Source: an uncultured Clostridia bacterium
GTDB taxonomy: Bacteria > Bacillota > Clostridia > Oscillospirales > CAG-272
Assembly (NCBI GenBank): GCA_947626065.1
Contig: CANQQT010000013.1
Coordinates: 1 to 44,195, forward strand
Length of the DNA: 44,195 nt
Reading direction: 5' to 3'
Shown here piece after piece: positions 8,575-17,109 of the stretch. The translations under genes and the position numbers were made by a program. Under the pieces are notes generated by a model that was given only the letters and a program-made list of their open reading frames with translations, had not been told where the DNA came from and ran no database searches. How positions within the stretch are numbered: position 1 is the first letter of the stretch; each line of letters begins with the position of its first letter.

Positions 8575-8716
8575 TACTGACGGAAAAATTCCGTGTGGGC
8601 GTAAGAATTTTTTACGGGCAAGGCGCGAAAAAGGCGGAAAAATTACCGCGCGTAGCCTCCTCGCCCCTTTGCGGGCGGCCCTCAATAGGCCGGAGAGTCG
8701 AATTTTCCCCGAACGA

Positions 8717-8745
8717 TTGATTTTTTTCGCGCTTTATGATATAAT
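8717..8745 (+). promoter_or_regulatory. Promoter of yqeG and following genes
   Basis: TTGATT (8717-8722) and TATAAT (8740-8745), 17-bp spacer, TGA before the -10. Divergent from the lipoprotein promoter. About 30 bases downstream is the TTG start of yqeG. Confidence 0.85.
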
Positions 8746-8777
8746 GAAAAAAATCTTAATATCCGGAGAAATTTTCC

Positions 8778-9317
8778 TTGATTAACCGATTTTTTATGCC
8801 CGATTATTGCTTCGACGATATCTACGCCATCACGCCGGAGTTCCTTGTGAGCCTCGGCGTCAAGCTGGTTCTGCTCGATATCGACAATACCCTCGTTCCC
8901 TACGAGGAGCCCCTTCCCACCGCACCGGTGCTCAAGTGGCTCGCAGGACTTGATGAAAAGGGAATCGCGGCGGCCTTCATTTCCAACAACGAAAGGGAGC
9001 GCGTCGAGACCTTCAACCGGGGCTTGCAGTATTACGCCTCGTGGAAAAGCAAAAAGCCCTCGGTGCGTTACTACCGGAAGGCGATGGAGAAAAACGGCGT
9101 CGGAAGGGAAGGGACCGCCGTCATCGGGGATCAGATTTTCACAGACGTCTGGTCGGCCAAGCGCCTCGGCGTCCCGGCCCTTCTCGTGAAGCCGATCCGC
9201 GACAAAAAAACGCTTCTGTTCCGCTTCAAGCGAGCGCTGGAAAAGCCGATTTTAAGGCGCTTCCGCAGACGGGAGGAAAAAGAGACCGCCCGGCGGAAAG
9301 AAGGGAAGAAGCTGTGA
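8778..9317 (+). CDS. yqeG: YqeG-family HAD IIIA-type phosphatase
   Basis: 179-residue member of the HAD superfamily, close in size to Bacillus YqeG. The nucleophile motif is LLDIDNTLV with Asp34 and Asp36; motif II lies in FISNN and the last motif in GDQIFTDVWSAKRLG. The N-terminus (F-MPDYCFDDIYAITPEFL) matches the family, which supports the TTG start at 8778 behind CCGGAGA over the internal ATG at 8796. A basic C-terminal tail (about 155-179, rich in Arg/Lys/Glu) could contact RNA or the membrane. YqeG is often next to ribosome-biogenesis and shikimate genes; here it overlaps an rRNA methyltransferase gene (GTGA at 9314-9317). Exact substrate unknown. Confidence 0.9.
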   Translation: MINRFFMPDYCFDDIYAITPEFLVSLGVKLVLLDIDNTLVPYEEPLPTAPVLKWLAGLDEKGIAAAFISNNERERVETFNRGLQYYASWKSKKPSVRYYRKAMEKNGVGREGTAVIGDQIFTDVWSAKRLGVPALLVKPIRDKKTLLFRFKRALEKPILRRFRRREEKETARRKEGKKL

Positions 9318-10141
9318 CCGGGCGGGGAGGGGAAGGCCTTCTCTGTCCCCTCTGCAAGGGCGTTCTGTCGCGGGAAGGCGGCTCGCTGGTCTGCGGGAAG
9401 GCGCACCGCTTCGACCTCTCGGCGGAGGGGTACGTCAATCTTGCCGTCGGAAAAAGCGGCGCGGGGGATAACCGCGCCATGTGCCGGGCGAGGCGGGATT
9501 TTCTCGTGGCGGGATATTACCGCCCCTTTGCCGAGGGGATCGGAAGAGCGCTTGCCGCCGCGATGGCTACGCCGGGCGTCGTCTGTGACGCCGGATGCGG
9601 GGAGGGCTATTATCTCCGGGCGGCAAGGGAATTTCTGCCAACCTGTTCCTTTATCGGCTTTGATCTGGCCAAGGATTCTATCCGCTTCGCCGCCAAGGCC
9701 GAGCGGGGACGGGAGGACGCCGCCTTTTTCGCCGTCGCCGGGATTTTCGATATGCCGCTTCCAGACGCCTCCTGCGCGGCGGTGACTTCGGTCTTCGCCC
9801 CGGTTCCGGCAGAGGAGGCGCGGCGAGTGCTAGGGGAAACCGGGGTGCTTCTCGTCGCCCGGCCGGGGGCTCGGCACCTCTCCGGAATGAAGGAAATTCT
9901 CTATAAAGCGCCCTACGACAACCCCGAAAAGCCGCTTTCCTTTCCCGGCTTCCGCCTCCTCTCGGAGGAACGGATTTTCTACCGGGCCGATATCGGGAAG
10001 GACGATATGAAAAACCTCTTTTACATGACCCCCTATTGCTACAAAACGGCCAAGGAGGACGCCGAACGCTTCTTTGCCTGCGGCGGCTTTTTCACCGAGC
10101 TTGATTTTCTGATTTCTCTTTTCAGAAAGGAGCCGCTCTGA
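9314..10141 (+). CDS. rlmA: RlmA-type 23S rRNA (guanine-N1) methyltransferase
   Basis: 275-residue SAM-dependent methyltransferase. The N-terminal zinc site is Cys11, Cys14, Cys27 and His31, spaced like that of RlmA, which methylates the N1 of a guanine in helix 35 of 23S rRNA. The SAM-binding loop DAGCGEGYY follows near residue 94. Related enzymes (TlrB) give macrolide resistance, so specificity within the family is open. GTG start at 9314 overlaps the yqeG stop and follows AAGGGAAG. The reading frame stays open 91 codons upstream, but that is only overlap with yqeG. The C-terminal FYMTPYCYKT stretch is the family's late conserved region. Confidence 0.85.
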   Translation: MTGRGGEGLLCPLCKGVLSREGGSLVCGKAHRFDLSAEGYVNLAVGKSGAGDNRAMCRARRDFLVAGYYRPFAEGIGRALAAAMATPGVVCDAGCGEGYYLRAAREFLPTCSFIGFDLAKDSIRFAAKAERGREDAAFFAVAGIFDMPLPDASCAAVTSVFAPVPAEEARRVLGETGVLLVARPGARHLSGMKEILYKAPYDNPEKPLSFPGFRLLSEERIFYRADIGKDDMKNLFYMTPYCYKTAKEDAERFFACGGFFTELDFLISLFRKEPL

Positions 10142-10263
10142 CCGGAGGCGCGGAGGAAAAGCGCGGCGGAGCCGCTGGAAAAAAATCCGGTAAAGCGGGC
10201 AACCCAAGAACCGGAGATGATTGGGGCCGCAAAAGCGCGAAATGTGACGGAAGGAGTGCGAAA

Positions 10264-10971
10264 ATGGTTTCCTTTGAGGAAAAAATCGGCGGAAGGCTCT
10301 GCCGCTTCCGGGAGGAAGGGAACGGCGGCCCGGTTCTGCTTCAACCGCTCGAGGAGGAGCGGGGGGAAACGCTCGACCGGGAGGCCGCGGCCATCTGGGA
10401 AACGGCGAAGGGCGTACCCTTTTCGATGGTCGCCTTTTCGCTCTCCGACTGGGATAAGGAGCTGACGCCGTGGGAGGCCCCGCCGGTCGCGGGAAAGATC
10501 CCCTTCGGCGGCGAGGCAAAAAAGACGCTTGCCTTTCTCACCGAAGCCCTGCTCCCGGCGCTGGAGAACCGGTACGGGAAGGGCGCAAGGTTTTTCCTCG
10601 GCGGCTATTCCCTCGCCGGGCTGTTTTCCCTCTACGCCGCGACCGTGTCGCCCCGTTTCGCGGGAATCGCCGCCGTTTCGCCCTCGGTCTGGTATCCCGG
10701 ATGGACCGACTACTGCCGCACCCGGGAGCTCCTCGCCGAGAAGGTCTATCTCAGCCTCGGCACCAAGGAGGAAAAGACCCGTCATCCGGTGCTTTCGCGG
10801 GTGGGAGAATGCTTGCGGGAACAGTACGAAGCGGCTTGTAACAGCGCCTCCGTCCGAAGAAAAATACTTGAATGGAACCCCGGCGGACACTTCACCGACC
10901 CCGAGGGCCGGGTCGCCAAGGGCTTTCTCTGGCTGATGGGATGCCGAAATGCCGGGGAAAACAGGCAATAA
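10264..10971 (+). CDS. Alpha/beta-hydrolase, putative esterase
   Basis: 235-residue alpha/beta-fold hydrolase. Nucleophile elbow GGYSLAG with Ser116; candidate catalytic His209 in PGGHF. An aspartate or glutamate between them completes the triad. The closest recognisable group is the EntF/Fes/EsteraseD-like 'putative esterase' family, but the N-terminal strand domain is short. No signal peptide, so cytoplasmic. ATG 10264 follows GGAAGGAG. The 122 bases between it and rlmA hold no gene and no clear terminator, so it may share the yqeG transcript. Substrate unknown. Confidence 0.75.
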   Translation: MVSFEEKIGGRLCRFREEGNGGPVLLQPLEEERGETLDREAAAIWETAKGVPFSMVAFSLSDWDKELTPWEAPPVAGKIPFGGEAKKTLAFLTEALLPALENRYGKGARFFLGGYSLAGLFSLYAATVSPRFAGIAAVSPSVWYPGWTDYCRTRELLAEKVYLSLGTKEEKTRHPVLSRVGECLREQYEAACNSASVRRKILEWNPGGHFTDPEGRVAKGFLWLMGCRNAGENRQ

Positions 10972-10975
10972 AAAG

Positions 10976-11008
10976 GCCGGAGAAAAGGTGAAAACGCTTC
11001 TCTCCGGC
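10976..11008 (-). terminator. Terminator for the sanA-like gene (minus strand)
   Basis: 8-bp stem (10976-10983 with 11001-11008), 17-base loop. Read on the minus strand it is followed by a TTTTT run at 10974-10970. It is about 140 bases past the minus-strand stop and directly beside the esterase stop, so may work on both sides. Confidence 0.6.
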
Positions 11009-11150
11009 TCCGACGGGCTTTCTGCCCGCCCGGTTGTTTCCTTATTTCAATGTTTTTTCAATGTTTTAAAATTCCGCCTTCATGACGAATGCGTCGAGGC
11101 CCCCACGGTTGGCCTCTTTCGCGCACGGGATGCGCGGGCGGAGCTATTGC

Positions 11151-11864
11151 TCATGGCTCTCTTTCTTCAAACGGAAGCCACACCTGAACGCCCATTTCGG
11201 CGGAGGGCTTGAGTCTACAGTAGAGAAAATCCTTCGCCCGCGCCGCCACCTCGCGCAGGTCGCGTATCCATTGCCCACGGTAGGGACGGGGATCCGACGC
11301 CACGCCGTAGGCCTCCATTCCGAAGCTCTTCGCAATGTAAATCGCCCGGTAGAGGTGATATTTCTGCGTCACGATGACGATTTTTTGGAAGCCGTATTGC
11401 CTCGCGGCACGGAAAAGGCTGTCGTAGGTCGAAAGGCCGTACCCGTCGGTCAGAATGGCGGTGGAAAGTACGCCGTTTTCCTCCGAAACGCGCTTCATGG
11501 CCCCTACCTCGTCGTAGGAGGCCATCCGGCTGTCTCCGCTGAGAAGAAGGGTGTCCGAGACGCCCCGCAGGTAAAGGTCGACGCCTTGCAGAATCCGATC
11601 CTCAAGCATGGGGGAGGGCGTGCCGTCCTTTTTCACCATACAGCCGAGGACGAGAATGCAGTCGACGTCTCTCAGCTCCTCGGCCTCCTCCGGGGTGAGA
11701 ATTGAGCCGGAGGCCGCGCCCTTGACGGCGGCGTTGATGCAAAAGAGGAAAATCCCTCCGAGAAGTCCCCCGATAAGCGCGACGAGAATAAGAATTTTCA
11801 AAACTCTCCGAAAGACGGCAAGGCGGCCTTTTTCAGCCCCGCGTTTCTTTGTTTCGCTTCCCAT
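11151..11864 (-). CDS. SanA/YdcF/ElyC-family (DUF218) membrane protein
   Basis: 237-residue protein with a basic N-terminus, one membrane helix (about 22-44) and an external DUF218 domain. Family landmarks are visible: DCILVLGC, an LSGDSR stretch, YGLSTYDSL and VTQKYHLYRAIYIA. Escherichia SanA (vancomycin sensitivity) and ElyC (envelope biogenesis) belong to this group, so an envelope role is likely, but the biochemical activity is not established. The start follows GAAGGGAGA. The gene is read from a promoter about 460 bases upstream and so has an unusually long leader containing the 88-bp repeats. Confidence 0.85.
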   Translation of the reverse strand: MGSETKKRGAEKGRLAVFRRVLKILILVALIGGLLGGIFLFCINAAVKGAASGSILTPEEAEELRDVDCILVLGCMVKKDGTPSPMLEDRILQGVDLYLRGVSDTLLLSGDSRMASYDEVGAMKRVSEENGVLSTAILTDGYGLSTYDSLFRAARQYGFQKIVIVTQKYHLYRAIYIAKSFGMEAYGVASDPRPYRGQWIRDLREVAARAKDFLYCRLKPSAEMGVQVWLPFEEREP

Positions 11865-12327
11865 GTTTTCTCCCTTCTGTCCGATATAAACGGCCCACCG
11901 CGCTCATATATTGGAAAAAGTGGGCATTCCCGCCGAGCGGCGGAAGCCTTCGTTTCCGGCGTCCCTTCCGGTTGTTTTTCTCTTGTTTAGCGATCGTTTC
12001 GCTCTCTTTTAGAGATCTTTCCGCTCTATTTTATGTAATCGCCGCGTTTTTATTCCGCCCCCCCGCCGCGCGGGCACAGCTTGCGGTTTTCGCGGCAGTA
12101 TCGGCGGGCAGTCCATTTTGCAGAATCGTTCGCGTTTTTATTCCGCCACCCCGCCGTGCGGGCACAGCTTTCGGTCTTTCACGGCAGTATCGGCGGGCAA
12201 TCCATTTTTGCAGAATCGTTTAAGCCTTTATTCCGTCAAAATATCCGCGCCGGGCGCGTTTCAAGCTTCCCGGATTTGGGCGGCGGATATAACGCGCCGT
12301 CAAAAAAGCTTTCCGGCGGTACCGATT
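11865..12327 (-). other. Long 5' leader of the sanA-like gene
   Basis: About 457 bases from predicted transcription start (near 12321) to the start codon. Apart from the 88-bp repeats it contains several GC inverted repeats near 12240-12300. No open frame with a ribosome binding site was recognised on either strand. Confidence 0.5.
12042..12235 (-). repeat. 88-bp tandem repeats in the sanA-like leader
   Basis: Two full copies and one partial copy of an 88-90 bp unit; matching ATTCCG anchors sit at 12052, 12140 and 12230. Read on the minus strand, each full unit can fold: CCCGCC pairs with GGCGGG, and inside it GCCGCG pairs with CGCGGC in one copy, GCCGTG with CACGGC in the other, i.e. one pair changes from C-G to T-A on both sides. 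Apical loops GCAA and GAAA are both GNRA type. The unit ends with CGGAATAAAAACGCG. This points to a structured RNA element in tandem; class not recognised. Confidence 0.7.
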
Positions 12328-12356
12328 ATTATATCACAAAGAAAACGACAAATCAA
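12328..12356 (-). promoter_or_regulatory. Minus-strand promoter for the sanA-like gene
   Basis: Minus strand: TTGATT (12356-12351) and TATAAT (12333-12328), 17-bp spacer, TGA before the -10. Divergent from the ruvC promoter. Confidence 0.8.
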
Positions 12357-12438
12357 GCCCCGCCTTTTGAAAATCATCCCTCCGAAGCCTGCGTTTTTTC
12401 AGCTTTTTTCCTTTTGATAAAAAATTTACAATTATCTT

Positions 12439-12467
12439 TTGACTATTGCCCCGGTTTATGATATAAT
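12439..12467 (+). promoter_or_regulatory. Promoter of the ruvCAB-glmM operon
   Basis: TTGACT (12439-12444) and TATAAT (12462-12467), 17-bp spacer, TGA before the -10. Confidence 0.88.
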
Positions 12468-12530
12468 AAACGCATATGCGGCAATGCTCCGCTTTTTGCG
12501 GGGAAGAAACCGCCGCCGAACGGAGCATTC

Positions 12531-13031
12531 ATGATTATTCTGGGAATCGACCCCGGGCTGGCGATTGTCGGCTACGGAGTCATCGAATATCAGGCGCCGA
12601 GCTTCAAAACGCTCGCCTACGGGGCGATCACTACCCCGGCGCATACCCCGGTCGAGGACCGACTCAGCGAAATTTTTGACGGAATGACCGAGCTCATCGA
12701 AATGTATCACCCCGCCGATATGGCGATTGAGGAGCTTTTCTTCAACACCAATACCACGACGGGGATTACGGTGGCGGAGGCAAGAGGCGTGGCCCTGCTC
12801 GCCGCGAGAAGGCAGAAGGTCCGGATTTTCGAGTATACCCCGCTGCAGGTCAAGCAGGCGGTGGTCGGCTACGGACGGGCGGAGAAGAAGCAGGTGCAGA
12901 CGATGATTCAGACGATTCTGAATCTGAAAGCCCTCCCCAAGCTCGACGATACCGCCGACGCCCTCGCCATTGCCGTCTGCCATGCCCATACCGGCTGTTC
13001 CCGCATCCGGGATTTTTACAATATCCGATAG
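12531..13031 (+). CDS. ruvC: Holliday junction resolvase RuvC
   Basis: 166-residue endonuclease that cuts Holliday junctions during recombination repair. N-terminal GIDPG carries the first catalytic aspartate (Asp7); IEELFF gives Glu68; the final acidic residues are in DDTADALAIA (about 139-146). Length is normal for the family. ATG 12531 follows CGGAGC. It leads a ruvC-ruvA-ruvB run, the usual clostridial order. Confidence 0.95.
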   Translation: MIILGIDPGLAIVGYGVIEYQAPSFKTLAYGAITTPAHTPVEDRLSEIFDGMTELIEMYHPADMAIEELFFNTNTTTGITVAEARGVALLAARRQKVRIFEYTPLQVKQAVVGYGRAEKKQVQTMIQTILNLKALPKLDDTADALAIAVCHAHTGCSRIRDFYNIR

Positions 13032-13043
13032 GAGGGAGATCCC

Positions 13044-13646
13044 GTGTACTATTACATCAGTGGCGAGCTGGTTCTCGCCGAGCCGAATTTTGCCGTCGTC
13101 GACGCCGGAGGCGTCGGCTATAAGCTGACGGTGAGCGGCACAACCCTCGGAAAGCTGGCCGGAAAGGTCGGCTCCCGCGTAAAGCTCTATACCCATCTCG
13201 CCGTCCGGGAGGACGCGGTGGAGCTCTTCGGCTTTGCCGAGGAGGAGGAGCTTTCGGCCTTCCGGCTTCTCATTTCGGTTTCCGGCGTCGGCGCCAAGTC
13301 CGCCGTCTCGATTCTCTCCCTCATGTCCCCGGAGCGCTTCGCCGCCGCCGTGATGACCGGCGATTCCAAGGCCATTTCCAAGGCGCAGGGAATCGGCGCG
13401 AAGACCGCCGCGCGGGTGATCCTCGAGCTGAAGGATAAGGTCAAAAAAGAGCTGTCGGAGTTGCCGGAGGACGAGACGGGGGAGGAAGAGCCTCTCACGA
13501 TCGGCGGAAGACTGGCCGAGGCGGCCGACGCCCTCGCGGTTCTCGGTTATTCCCGCGCCGAGGCGGCCTACGCGCTGAAAGGAATGTCACCCGACACCGA
13601 GCTTGAGGCGCTGATCCGCGCGGCGCTCTCCCGGCTGATAAAATAA
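13044..13646 (+). CDS. ruvA: Holliday junction branch migration protein RuvA
   Basis: 200-residue DNA-binding subunit that recognises the four-way junction and loads RuvB. N-terminal OB-fold domain (1-62), then the two helix-hairpin-helix motifs around VSGVGAKSA (about 76-84) and GIGAKTAARV (about 111-120), an acidic linker (about 140-150) and the C-terminal RuvB-contacting domain with LGYSRAEA. GTG start at 13044 behind GGAGGGAG, 12 bases after ruvC. Confidence 0.95.
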   Translation: MYYYISGELVLAEPNFAVVDAGGVGYKLTVSGTTLGKLAGKVGSRVKLYTHLAVREDAVELFGFAEEEELSAFRLLISVSGVGAKSAVSILSLMSPERFAAAVMTGDSKAISKAQGIGAKTAARVILELKDKVKKELSELPEDETGEEEPLTIGGRLAEAADALAVLGYSRAEAAYALKGMSPDTELEALIRAALSRLIK

Positions 13647-13749
13647 TCGGCAAATGCCGATTGCGGAGGCAGCGTAAAACCGCCCGACGGGCGCAAAAAT
13701 GACAGAAGGAGCCTTCCGCGGCGTTTGTGCCGGGGAGGAGGCGTGATCT

Positions 13750-14832
13750 ATGGCGAACGAAAACGAATTTGAATACGACTTTGAATCGCGCATCGTCTCC
13801 TCGTCCTTCGATAAGAAGGAGGACACCGAGATCGAGCCGAGCCTGCGTCCCCGCACGCTCGACGAATACATCGGGCAGGATAAGGTCAAGGAAAATCTGA
13901 AGGTCTATATCGACGCGGCGAAGCAGAGAGGAGACGTCCTCGACCACGTACTGCTCTACGGCCCTCCCGGTCTCGGAAAAACGACGCTCTCCGCCGTTAT
14001 CGCAAACGAAATGGGCGTGAATATCCGCGTCACCTCGGGCCCGGCCATCGAAAAGAGCGGCGACCTCGTCGCGCTTCTCACCAATCTCGGGGAGAACGAC
14101 ATTCTCTTCATCGACGAAATTCACCGTCTCCCGAAGACCGTGGAGGAAATCCTATACCCGGCCATGGAGGATCGCGTCGTCACGCTGATTATCGGAAAAG
14201 GGCCTTCGGCCCGTAGCATTCCCCTCAGCCTTTCCCGCTTTACGCTCATCGGAGCGACGACGCGGGCGGGACAGATTTCCACCCCGCTGCGCGACCGCTT
14301 CGGCGTGGTTTTAAAGCTCGAGCTCTACGGCGTGGAGGATCTGACGACCATCGTCAAACGGAGCGCCGGAATCCTCGGAATTCCCGTCGACGAGTACGGA
14401 GCGAGGGAAATCGCGGCCCGCTCGCGCGGAACTCCCCGGATTGCCAACCGCCTGCTCAAGCGGGTGCGGGACTTCGCGCAGGTCTGCGGGAAGGGCGTCA
14501 TCGATCGGGAAATCGCCGACTATGCCCTGACCAAGCTGGAGATTGACCGCCTCGGCCTCGACGCTGTCGACCGGCGGATGCTGGAGGTCATCATCCGATT
14601 CTACGGCGGAGGCCCGGTCGGGCTGGAAACGCTGGCCGCGACGGTCGGCGAGGAGGCCGTCACCATTGAGGACGTATATGAGCCTTATCTTATGCAAATC
14701 GGTTTTCTGAGCCGCACGCCGAGGGGACGCTGTGTCACGCGGCTCGCCTACGATCACCTCGGCATTCCCTGTCCCGGGCAGGCCCCGGCGGGGGAACAGA
14801 TGGAGTTTTTCTCCGAAAAATCCGAAGAGTAA
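13750..14832 (+). CDS. ruvB: Holliday junction branch migration helicase RuvB
   Basis: 360-residue AAA+ motor of the RuvAB complex. Walker [10 protein letters not shown] (71-79), Walker B FIDEIHR, sensor 1 GATTRAG and arginine finger region SRGTPR are all present, followed by the winged-helix DNA-binding domain ending RTPRGR. The N-terminal 20 residues are acidic and family-variable. Start ATG 13750 has GGGGAGGAGG upstream. The 103 bases after ruvA contain no gene. Confidence 0.96.
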   Translation: MANENEFEYDFESRIVSSSFDKKEDTEIEPSLRPRTLDEYIGQDKVKENLKVYIDAAKQRGDVLDHVLLYGPPGLGKTTLSAVIANEMGVNIRVTSGPAIEKSGDLVALLTNLGENDILFIDEIHRLPKTVEEILYPAMEDRVVTLIIGKGPSARSIPLSLSRFTLIGATTRAGQISTPLRDRFGVVLKLELYGVEDLTTIVKRSAGILGIPVDEYGAREIAARSRGTPRIANRLLKRVRDFAQVCGKGVIDREIADYALTKLEIDRLGLDAVDRRMLEVIIRFYGGGPVGLETLAATVGEEAVTIEDVYEPYLMQIGFLSRTPRGRCVTRLAYDHLGIPCPGQAPAGEQMEFFSEKSEE

Positions 14833-14844
14833 AGGAGACAGCGA

Positions 14845-16206
14845 ATGGGTAAGTTATTCGGGACAGACGGAATTCGCGGCATCGCGGGGGAGGAGCTGAC
14901 GGCAGAGCTTGCCTTCCGGCTCGGCCTGGCGGTTTCGCGGGTACTGACCGAAAAGGAAAAGGAAAAGACCAAGGTTATTATCGGGAAGGATACCCGCCTG
15001 TCGGGCGATATGTTCGAGGCGGCCATCACGGCGGGACTTTCCGCCATGGGAAGCGACGTGTATCTTGTCGGCGTCGTGCCGACCCCGGCGGTGGCTCATC
15101 TTGTGCGCAAAATCGGAGCCGACGCCGGAGTGATGATTTCGGCCTCCCATAATCCGAGCGAATATAACGGAATCAAGGTCTTCGGCGGGGAGGGCTATAA
15201 GCTCTCCGACGAGCTGGAGGAAAAGGTCGAGGCGCTGATCCTCGGAGACGAGAGCCTCGGAAAGGGAGGGGAAAGGGAAATCGGACGGGTCAAGGGCGGC
15301 GACCGGCTGGTCGCGGAATATGAGGCCCACCTGATTTCCGCCATTGAAAAGCACCCGGGAACGAAGGCGCGGAAGGTTCTCTTCGACCTCTCAAACGGCT
15401 CCGCCAGCACGACGGCCAAGACCGTCTTCTCCCCCAAAACGGCGAACGGCTTTCTCTGCGATTTCATCGCCTATGATCCCGACGGCGTCAATATCAACCG
15501 GAACTGCGGCTCCACGCAGATGAACGCCCTCTGCCGCTTCGTCGTCGACGGAGGCTATGACGTCGGAATCGCCTTTGACGGAGACGCCGACCGATGCCTG
15601 ATGTGCGACGAGCACGGAAACGTCATCGACGGCGACCAAATTATTTCCTGCTTTGCCATCGAAATGAAGAAGGACGGAATCCTCGCCGAAAATACCGCCG
15701 TGGTGACGAAGCTCACCAACCTCGGCTTTCATCAGCTGATGAACCGGGAGGGAATCCGGGTGATCACGACCGACGTCGGCGACCGCTGTGTCCTTGAGGA
15801 AATGATCCGGTGCGGAGCCGCGATCGGCGGGGAACAGTCGGGGCATATCATTCTCCGGAGTCAGGCGACGACGGGGGACGGACAGCTGACGGCGGCCTTC
15901 GCGCTGAATCTTCTGGCGCGCTATCCCGAGCTTTCGGCCTCCGAGATTTTCGGAGCCATGCGGCGTCTGCCGCAGGTTTCCCTGAACGTGGCGGTTCCCT
16001 CGGCAAAGAAGGCGACCGTCATGGAGAGCCGGGAGGTGGAGGCCCTCCGCCGGTCGGTGGAACAGAAGCTGGAGGGCCGGGGACGGGTGCTTCTTCGCCC
16101 GTCGGGCACCGAGGCGCTGGTTCGCATCATGCTGGAAGGGGACGATACCGAGGAGCTCAACCGGTATGCGCTCCTTCTCAGGGACGGGATAGAGGCGGTC
16201 TTGTAA
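14845..16206 (+). CDS. glmM: Phosphoglucosamine mutase GlmM
   Basis: 453-residue enzyme interconverting glucosamine-6-phosphate and glucosamine-1-phosphate on the way to UDP-GlcNAc. Phosphoserine loop SASHNP with Ser101; metal-binding loop DGDADR; sugar loop GGEQSGH; phosphate loop RPSGTEALVR. The N-terminus FGTDGIRG is diagnostic. It starts 12 bases after ruvB and its stop overlaps the next start (TAATG at 16204-16208). Confidence 0.95.
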   Translation: MGKLFGTDGIRGIAGEELTAELAFRLGLAVSRVLTEKEKEKTKVIIGKDTRLSGDMFEAAITAGLSAMGSDVYLVGVVPTPAVAHLVRKIGADAGVMISASHNPSEYNGIKVFGGEGYKLSDELEEKVEALILGDESLGKGGEREIGRVKGGDRLVAEYEAHLISAIEKHPGTKARKVLFDLSNGSASTTAKTVFSPKTANGFLCDFIAYDPDGVNINRNCGSTQMNALCRFVVDGGYDVGIAFDGDADRCLMCDEHGNVIDGDQIISCFAIEMKKDGILAENTAVVTKLTNLGFHQLMNREGIRVITTDVGDRCVLEEMIRCGAAIGGEQSGHIILRSQATTGDGQLTAAFALNLLARYPELSASEIFGAMRRLPQVSLNVAVPSAKKATVMESREVEALRRSVEQKLEGRGRVLLRPSGTEALVRIMLEGDDTEELNRYALLLRDGIEAVL

Positions 16207-17069
16207 TGTGGGCCGCCGACCAATGGAAGGATTACGAGCTGCTCGACTGCTCCGACGGACAGCGCCTTGAGCGGTGGGGAAGCTATACGCTGATTCGCCC
16301 CGACCCGCAGGTCATCTGGAAAAACCGGAAATCTCATCCGGCATGGAAGAGAGCCGACGGCGTCTACCTCCGCTCCTCAAGCGGCGGAGGGGCGTGGGAA
16401 AGGAACCGCTTGCCGGAATCATGGCAGGTCGGCTATCGTAACCTGCGCTTTTCCCTCAGCCCGATGGGCTTCAAGCACACCGGACTCTTTCCGGAGCAGG
16501 CCGTCAATTGGGATTGGTTTTCCGAAAAAATCGCCTCGGCTGGTCGGCCTATCCGCCTGCTGAACCTCTTCGCCTATACGGGAGGCGCGACGGTGGCCGC
16601 GGCGGCGGCGGGAGCGTCGGTCTGTCACGTCGACGCCTCGAAGGGAATGACGGCGCGGGCAAAGGAAAACGCGGCGCTGTCGGAGCTGGAAAAGGCCCCC
16701 ATCCGGTATATCGTCGACGATTGCGTGAAATTCTGCGAGCGGGAGCTGCGGAGAGGAAACCGATACGACGCCGTGATTATGGATCCGCCCTCCTACGGAA
16801 GAGGCCCCGGCGGGGAAAAATGGACGCTTGAGGACTGCATCGACGGCCTGATTACCCTCACCGCCTCACTGCTCAGCGACCGCCCGCTCTTCTTCCTCGT
16901 CAATTCCTATACCACCGGCCTTTCCCCCTCCGCGATGGGGTATATCCTGAACGCCACGCTGACCCCGAAATACGGCGGAGCGACGTCCTGCGACGAAATC
17001 GGCCTGCCGGTGACGGAGAGCGGAGGCTTTCTCCCCTGCGGCTCCTCGGCGCGCTGGACGCCGAATTGA
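16206..17069 (+). CDS. Class I SAM-dependent methyltransferase (RlmK/COG1092-like)
   Basis: 287-residue methyltransferase related to 23S rRNA (cytosine or guanine) methyltransferases of the RlmI/RlmK group but without a PUA domain. SAM motif LFAYTGGAT (about 121-129), acidic loop VDASKGM, and catalytic-type DPPSYGRG near residue 197. Start ATG 16206 shares one base with the glmM stop; the open frame upstream is overlap with glmM. Probably cytoplasmic RNA modification; target unknown. Confidence 0.85.
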   Translation: MWAADQWKDYELLDCSDGQRLERWGSYTLIRPDPQVIWKNRKSHPAWKRADGVYLRSSSGGGAWERNRLPESWQVGYRNLRFSLSPMGFKHTGLFPEQAVNWDWFSEKIASAGRPIRLLNLFAYTGGATVAAAAAGASVCHVDASKGMTARAKENAALSELEKAPIRYIVDDCVKFCERELRRGNRYDAVIMDPPSYGRGPGGEKWTLEDCIDGLITLTASLLSDRPLFFLVNSYTTGLSPSAMGYILNATLTPKYGGATSCDEIGLPVTESGGFLPCGSSARWTPN

Positions 17070-17109
17070 TGGCCGACATTTTACAGCAAAGAAAAAAGGA
17101 CAGGATTTT

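Noticed and set aside
9041-9313. N-terminal extension of the RlmA-type methyltransferase
   Set aside because: The upstream open frame overlaps yqeG completely; the zinc site at residues 11-31 from GTG 9314 matches the family's own start.
12042-12235. Tandem twister ribozyme or known riboswitch
   Set aside because: The AATAAA and GC-rich stems invited the comparison, but I could not place the conserved core of twister, glycine or cyclic-di-GMP RNAs.
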